A stretch of DNA of 64,000 nucleotides, from the NCBI GenBank assembly GCA_963513935.1, contig OY740773.1, positions 102,967,291 to 103,031,290 on the forward strand. The letters run 5' to 3'. The position numbers and the translations under genes are program-made. The stretch is from Aphrophora alni. Its lineage: Eukaryota; Arthropoda; Insecta; Hemiptera; Aphrophoridae. Positions within the stretch are counted from its first letter, which is position 1, and every line of letters starts with the position of its first letter. Positions 59,106 through 64,000 of this stretch are shown here, one piece after another. The notes beneath the pieces are model-generated. The model saw only the letters and a program-made list of their open reading frames with translations. It did no database searches and was not told the DNA's origin.

Positions 59106-59626
59106 ATGTTTTTTCTTGGGGTGTGTTTACATTTATTATGTGAGTGTGGTGGAATCTTTGTTTTAGGATTGTTGAGCAACATTTCAAAAACTAAACGTTT
59201 ATATATATACTGAAGTAGTGTTTGTACAGGAAATGTTTTGACTTGAAATGGGATGTTTTGTTATGTTCATTATTTAGTAAATAATCTATTTATTAATTTG
59301 TTATCTTTTCAGTGATACTTGGATCATTCTAAAGTGTAAAATCAATGTAAATTAAATTAATTTAGTTAGTAAATGACATAAAATGTGAATAATTATGAAC
59401 ATTAATTATTAAAATATTAAGGCTATACAACTGTGTGGTCATTGCAATGTACCTGGTGTTGTATGACGGTCTTGATGGTGAATTTGTCTCAATGTGTTCA
59501 ATAATTTGTATTTCCTTTCAGAGTGACTGATGTTCTAAGAGTAGCATTAATCAAGATGAGATCAAATGCTAAAATAATATTTGGAATATCATGAAAAATA
59601 AATTGTGCATGATATATTTTAATAAA
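59106..59626 (+). promoter_or_regulatory. Pikfyve 3' UTR with candidate poly(A) signals
   Basis: AT-rich sequence directly after the stop codon. Canonical AATAAA hexamers occur at 59597-59602 and 59621-59626 and are the first clear ones downstream. Which, if either, is used cannot be told from sequence. Confidence 0.45.
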
Positions 59627-59964
59627 AAGTAGAAAAGGAACCACCCCTTCCCCCAAAATTAAGTTAAATCTTTGAAGAATAGATGAATAAATATATGAGG
59701 AACAGTTATCTTTCTTGCTGAGATTGCTAAGCCATCTCTTTCTCAATGAAAACAATGACAAATTTCATTCGTTAGTAGTCTGCATTCTAAATTGTTTCAT
59801 CATGGTTAAGACATTGTTTATAATTAATTAACTGATCAGTATTAATGTCATCAATACTATATTCATTTATTTAGCAGCTAGGAGACAATTTTGTACATTG
59901 TATTAGCCTTGTCAAGATCTTTAAAAAATACACTACATTAAACAAAAAGTATACAAACAATAAA

Positions 59965-60240
59965 AATATTATACAAATCCCAAAACCTTCTTGTTTTTCT
60001 CTCTTTGTTGTTTAAAGGCGAAGAACCTCTTTAATCGCCTCATAAAAAGACAAGAAAGGAGCATAAAAAAAATACTCTTAACTCTCGAATACTCTAATAG
60101 TATCAGGGTTGGAAGAGACAAGAGTTGATCAAGAGAGAGTGGAATCGAACCCAAGACTACAATAAGAAATATCAAACTATGGTATCTTGACATTGCCTCA
60201 CCCATACATACTATAACTGAGACCCTAACGAAGCAGATGG
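59965..60240 (-). mobile_element. tRNA-derived SINE candidate, copy 2
   Basis: On the minus strand GGGTTCGATTCC (60141-60152) is a clean Pol III B box. A TGAGGCAATGTC segment (about 60189-60203), 45 bases before it, is a possible A box. The body is shared with 20220-20420. Confidence 0.6.
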
Positions 60241-60346
60241 TTTTAAACTGGACAATTAAATCTGTTGTGCATATTACTCTTAAAGACAGGTTTATTTATA
60301 TGTAAACAGTTAACCCAGTATGGTTTTACAGTTGAACTCTTTGCAA

Positions 60347-60585
60347 ATAATGGACATAATGAGACGATTATTCAATTCCACAAAACAGCTTTAATTGCGA
60401 CATATGTTTCGCCATTAGGCATTTTCAAGCAACTAAATTGCTCTAACCTTTCCTTTTGTCTCACATTTTTAGTTTAGGCTTGTTTTGTTTTCAATTTAGT
60501 TGCTTGAAAATGCTTAACGTCGAAACATATGTCGCAATTAAAGCTGTTTTGTGGAATTTAATAATCGGCTCATTATTTCCATTAT
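60347..60585 (+). mobile_element. Foldback element C: 94-bp arms, hammerhead-like motif with 9-bp stem I
   Basis: Arms 60347-60440 and 60492-60585 are inverted copies with scattered mismatches and a 51-nt loop. In the right arm TTTAGTTGC (60495-60503) pairs with GCAATTAAA (60534-60542). Between them are TTGAAAA (60504-60510), GAAA (60522-60525), CATATG (60526-60531) and UC. It is the same family as element B. Confidence 0.75.
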
Positions 60586-60649
60586 CATGGAATTCCGTCA
60601 TGTACCGACTGTTGTAACATTAAATTATCTTTGCTAATACTATTTTAAT

Positions 60650-61540
60650 TTGGTTTTAACGTTTTAACCATTATCTTGTGTGTTCTGATTTTAAAAGTGT
60701 TCTTCAGGCTATCCAGGATATGTGTTCTAAAAACCCCTTGGTTAAGGACATTCTGTTCCATAGACAAACACTAAAAGAGTGTTGGGATATCATTACCTGG
60801 TACCTAGAATGACTTTTTATCACTAATAAAACATATTTTTCATTGCCAGTAGGAGTAAGAATGGACAGCTGTAGTCTCCAATAAACCTAGAAATATCAAA
60901 GATACTGTCCATTCGTGGGGTTCATCAATTCGTACTAGTCATTAAAAAGAAGTGTTGATTACCCGTTTTTCCATGATTACTTGTAGATTTTTAATAAAAC
61001 AAGAGACCACTCCGCAGTGCTAATTCTGTCATCTGTTCTTCCTGTTGGGAGATGACTTAAATTCCAGAGAGGGATGAAGCAGAGTGCGAGGATACGGTTA
61101 CTTAGTAGTGGTAGCTTGCATTCATTTCTATAGCAATCCTTCAATTATCCACACTTTCAAAATTTTCAGTTGACTCAATTAAGTCAATGTGTGTGCTGCA
61201 TGCTACACAAGCCCATGTAGTATTTAGGTTAGCAATATTGGAGCAGGATTAAACTATCACTATTAGATCACACTTTTCTTGCACTCGCATTCAAGTCATC
61301 TTAGTACAATACTATTTAAACACATTCTTATTGACTGTTAAAGTTGTAGTAAGAGGCATGTTTTTTGTGTTTATTTGTTCTATTTAATTTGATTCAGGCG
61401 ATCTTGGTGGACAATGCTAAGATCCTTGATCCGGTATTGTCCTTCTTGCATCGCCTAAATGATTTTAAATAATTTTATATGATTCTTCAACATTTTAATT
61501 TCTGTTGAATTTTATCAGAAATTTAAAAAAAAAAAAACTT
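60650..61540 (+). pseudogene. RNase H-bearing LINE, 5'-truncated, with poly-A tail
   Basis: The plus strand reads FSDFKSVLQAIQDMCSKNPL, VKDILFHRQTLKECWDIITW (RNase H), then VSNKPRNIKDTVHSWGSSIR and TRFSMITCRF in shifted frames. It ends in an A-run at about 61529-61539. The 3' part has a GCGATCTTGGTGGACAATGC hairpin-like segment. Confidence 0.75.
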
Positions 61541-61998
61541 ATTTTGTAAGAAAAGTGAAGCTAAATAATTTGCATCATCTTGCTCATTTCAAACTAAAGA
61601 CGTATGTTCAAATATAAGGTTATGTTCAGCAGACAAGCACGAAATGGTATTCACTGGGAAAACTCTATCTTTAAATCTACAGTAGGCCTACTACTGTCAT
61701 CAAACTTTGAAACAACTTAAAAAAAGGTAAAATTAAAAAATTAAATTCTGTTTTTTTTTTAAATATAGATTTAGAAACTATAATAATGATTCTTTTCAAT
61801 GCATGTAATTAAACTAGGGGTGTTTGTCTTTGCGTAGAGGAAAGGGCGAAGTGAAAATTTGAAGAGTTCATTTTTCAACTCCTCGAAATTTAATCTCGTT
61901 TACTTAACAGAAAATATGCATAAAATTATGAGCTGTGTAAAATCATAAAATTTATTACACCAATGATTTACTGTTTATTAATACACGATCCAAGTTTG
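61541..61998. other. Intergenic stretch, nothing recognised
   Basis: AT-rich sequence with no domain or paired repeat found. Confidence 0.45.
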
Positions 61999-62142
61999 AT
62001 ATAACAAAATAGTATATTTCATCACTAGGACAAAAAGTGAAGCTTTTCGATACAAGCTCAAGTTTAACTGAGCTTGAAGGAAAATGAGCGAGGATCGAAA
62101 AGCTTCTTTAGGTCCTAGTAATGAACTATATTTTTCGTTATA
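61999..62142. repeat. Inverted repeat with about 50-bp arms
   Basis: GATATAACAAAATAGTATAT... through GAAGCTTTTCGAT and its inverse ATCGAAAAGCTTC...GGTCCTAGTAATGAACTATA. The spacer is about 42 bp and contains its own CAAGCTCAAGTTTAACTGAGCTTG hairpin. Confidence 0.65.
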
Positions 62143-63319
62143 CTGCAAACAATATAAGAAAACAATTTCACAAAAACTCTAAAATGTTATAACCTATTTA
62201 CCTTCAAAAGTTTGGACAAGTTACACAAGTTTGCAGCTGTTTAGTTTGTGTTAGTGGTACTTATTAATAAAATCGAAGGTAACAGCTGTTTTATCTGTTA
62301 TTTACAATGGAGAGTATCAGTTGTGTTTATAGATTCTTTACAATCGTTAATTAATTCGTATAAGCGAAGTAACAACTGATGACCTCGAATTCAGCTGATG
62401 TTTTTAGGTCCTAGGACTAAAAAGAACAACTTTTGCATCTCAATGCATGTATTGAAAACAGCTATTTTTGAAGCAATATGACTAACAAATTATTATTTAA
62501 AACCATTGTAACAATTAACCAAATTCTGAACAAATGGTTTGTATTACAATAAAAAATAAACATATGATCAGATCTAAGCAACACTAAAATCAGACTGCAA
62601 TAAAAATAATGCTATTTTGATGTAACAAAAAATTATCATAACAAATTTCACACTTATTACTTAAAACCAATGTAACAATTGATCAGATCTAAGCATCCAT
62701 CAACAATAAAACATGGGATTTGTATTATAATATTTATAGGCCTAACTTAAACATCTGATCAGAAATAAACTTCTTGTTCAGGGGATCTCAGTCCACGAGG
62801 TTAATATTTAACATTGTTTACTGTATATTTTGAACAAAAATTGGTAAACATACCAAACTCTATCTGTCTACTCTTCAAGGCATTATAAATATTAGTTACA
62901 TTTCATCGTAATCCAACCAGTAGTTTCTAAGGAGTAGAATACCAAAAATTGACTTTAAGCTTCTGATAAGGGGCCTCCACCTCACTCCACCCAATAATTG
63001 TAATATTTGTAAATGGAGTCTTAAAGATATTTCTCTCTAATGTCTATAGATAATGAGTGAAAACCTACATATATAATTTTGCACATAGACGTTCTATGTT
63101 CCAAACTATTAATTAATGAATATCCATAGGTTTTATCTGTGCATGTCCTTAGTTAAAGTGTTCATCTTTCATAACTAATGCATGTTAGAATAAAATTGTG
63201 GTGAAGAATCATGTTTGTTTTAATTTTAATGAGATCTATGATCAGCTGATTCAAATCCAACTGAAAAATTAATACAGATTGAGGTTATGATTAACTACTA
63301 ATTGTTATTACAATATCTA
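62143..63319. other. Intergenic stretch with a degenerate duplication at 62480-62710
   Basis: AAAACCA(T/A)TGTAACAATT and GATCAGATCTAAGCA each occur twice. No domain was seen elsewhere. Confidence 0.4.
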
Positions 63320-63720
63320 CTAGGTCAGTTCAAAAAGTATTCGACAAATGGCCTGTAAATATACAATTATTCACCTGAAGGTCTGAAACCCTGATTCTCC
63401 TCAAAGTAAACTTGAAGTCTTAAGACTGAACACATTTTCGTCCTATTCTGCCATTGTTGAAAGCATTTAGAATAGAGTGCATAGTGTTCTGCATAATGTC
63501 TCCTTGTGACTCAAATCAACACCTTTTGACCATTATTTTCAACTTGGAGAACAGCTAACAAGTAGGGAGTTTGACTTATCACAATGCTGTGTATGACCAA
63601 GAACTTAAATTAAATGTGAGGAATGAAATGGTGCATTGCCATGATGCATTTACCAAATTCCTGCTTTCGATGCCTCCATCATGGTTTTTTCTCTTCTTTT
63701 AAAATCTGTTTTTCTTTAAT
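63320..63720 (-). pseudogene. Mariner-family transposase 3' remnant with terminal repeat
   Basis: TA followed by CTAGGTCAGTTCAAAAAGTA at about 63320 is a mariner-like end. On the minus strand, with shifts, FHSSHLI, SRRHYAEHYALYSKCFQQWQ and NRTKMCS correspond to the DNAPxHSS...FE--EDI--N...CFQQW-NR---C C-terminal part. Confidence 0.65.
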
Positions 63721-64000
63721 TTCTCCTAAACCTTTTGAGATTGTGATGCCAATTTTTCACAAATTGTTCTCCTCATGGAAAAACTAAAAAAATATTTGAA
63801 TTTTTTAAAATTCTAACAGCCCACAGTGATTCCAAATTTAAATATTTTCTTATTAAGATATAATATAAAGGTACAAAATTCAAAAACTCATTAACCTTAA
63901 CAAATTTTAAGTTTCTCTATTTAATTTCTCAGAAACTATAAGATTTTTCAATTTAAAAAAAAAATGGCATTTGAAAACGATAGGAAATGTGAATTTTCTA

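Noticed and set aside
1..64000. tRNA or rRNA genes, CRISPR arrays, bacterial operons
   Set aside because: None was seen; the spliced gene and transposon content are eukaryotic.

Overview
The window is a stretch of AT-rich arthropod (most likely insect) genomic DNA occupied almost entirely by one large intron-rich gene on the + strand, the PIKfyve/Fab1 phosphatidylinositol-3-phosphate 5-kinase. Twenty coding exons (375 to 59105) can be joined with consistent reading phase and GT-AG splice sites. They give 1,560 codons plus a stop: the CCT (chaperonin-like) domain, the Cys-rich CHK-homology region, a long variable linker and the complete C-terminal lipid kinase domain. The 5' part of the gene (FYVE and DEP domains, promoter) lies before position 1. 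No second host protein-coding gene is recognisable. The insect assignment rests on the protein, the AT-rich introns and the set of transposons (mariner, pogo/Tigger, TTAA-flanked piggyBac-type MITEs, hAT, Penelope-like, several LINEs).

The introns are a dense graveyard of mobile elements. By position: a foldback with a hammerhead motif, a LINE RNase H fragment, a TTAA MITE and a mariner (0.9-3.6 kb); a hAT remnant (8.0-8.6 kb); a foldback (10 kb); a palindrome and nested inverted repeats (11.8-15.2 kb); mariner, Penelope reverse transcriptase and pogo fragments (16.2-17.6 kb); a LINE tail, a complete TTAA MITE and a SINE (18.3-20.4 kb); mariner and LINE pieces (23.6-26.1 kb); an 85-bp-arm hairpin (27 kb); mariner and pogo (27.3-29.4 kb); a pogo-type MITE (32.7-33.6 kb); LINE and Penelope GIY-YIG endonuclease fragments (33.8-37.5 kb); Tigger and a TTAA MITE (39-43 kb); inverted copies of a repeat family (45 kb); LINE (49.5-50.5 kb); a piggyBac-like element (53.1-54.1 kb); LINE and mariner (55-57.5 kb). 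Downstream of the stop codon lie a SINE, another foldback, an RNase H LINE, an inverted repeat and a mariner remnant.

The most interesting signal is a set of inverted-repeat (foldback) elements carrying hammerhead-ribozyme-like motifs: CTGANGA, a small stem II, GAAA, a palindromic stem III and a UA or UC cleavage position. The clearest is at 1091-1148 and has an intact core apart from one extra nucleotide before stem II. Related or decayed forms are at about 10.03, 25.8, 27.07, 58.3 and 60.5 kb. Two protein-coding fragments of Penelope-like elements (reverse transcriptase at 16.85-17.2 kb, GIY-YIG endonuclease at 36.9-37.45 kb) sit in the same gene, and Penelope-like elements are the family known to carry hammerhead ribozymes, so a Penelope origin for the foldbacks is a reasonable inference. 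A second theme is four complete TTAA-flanked short elements with four different terminal inverted repeats, all inside this one gene.
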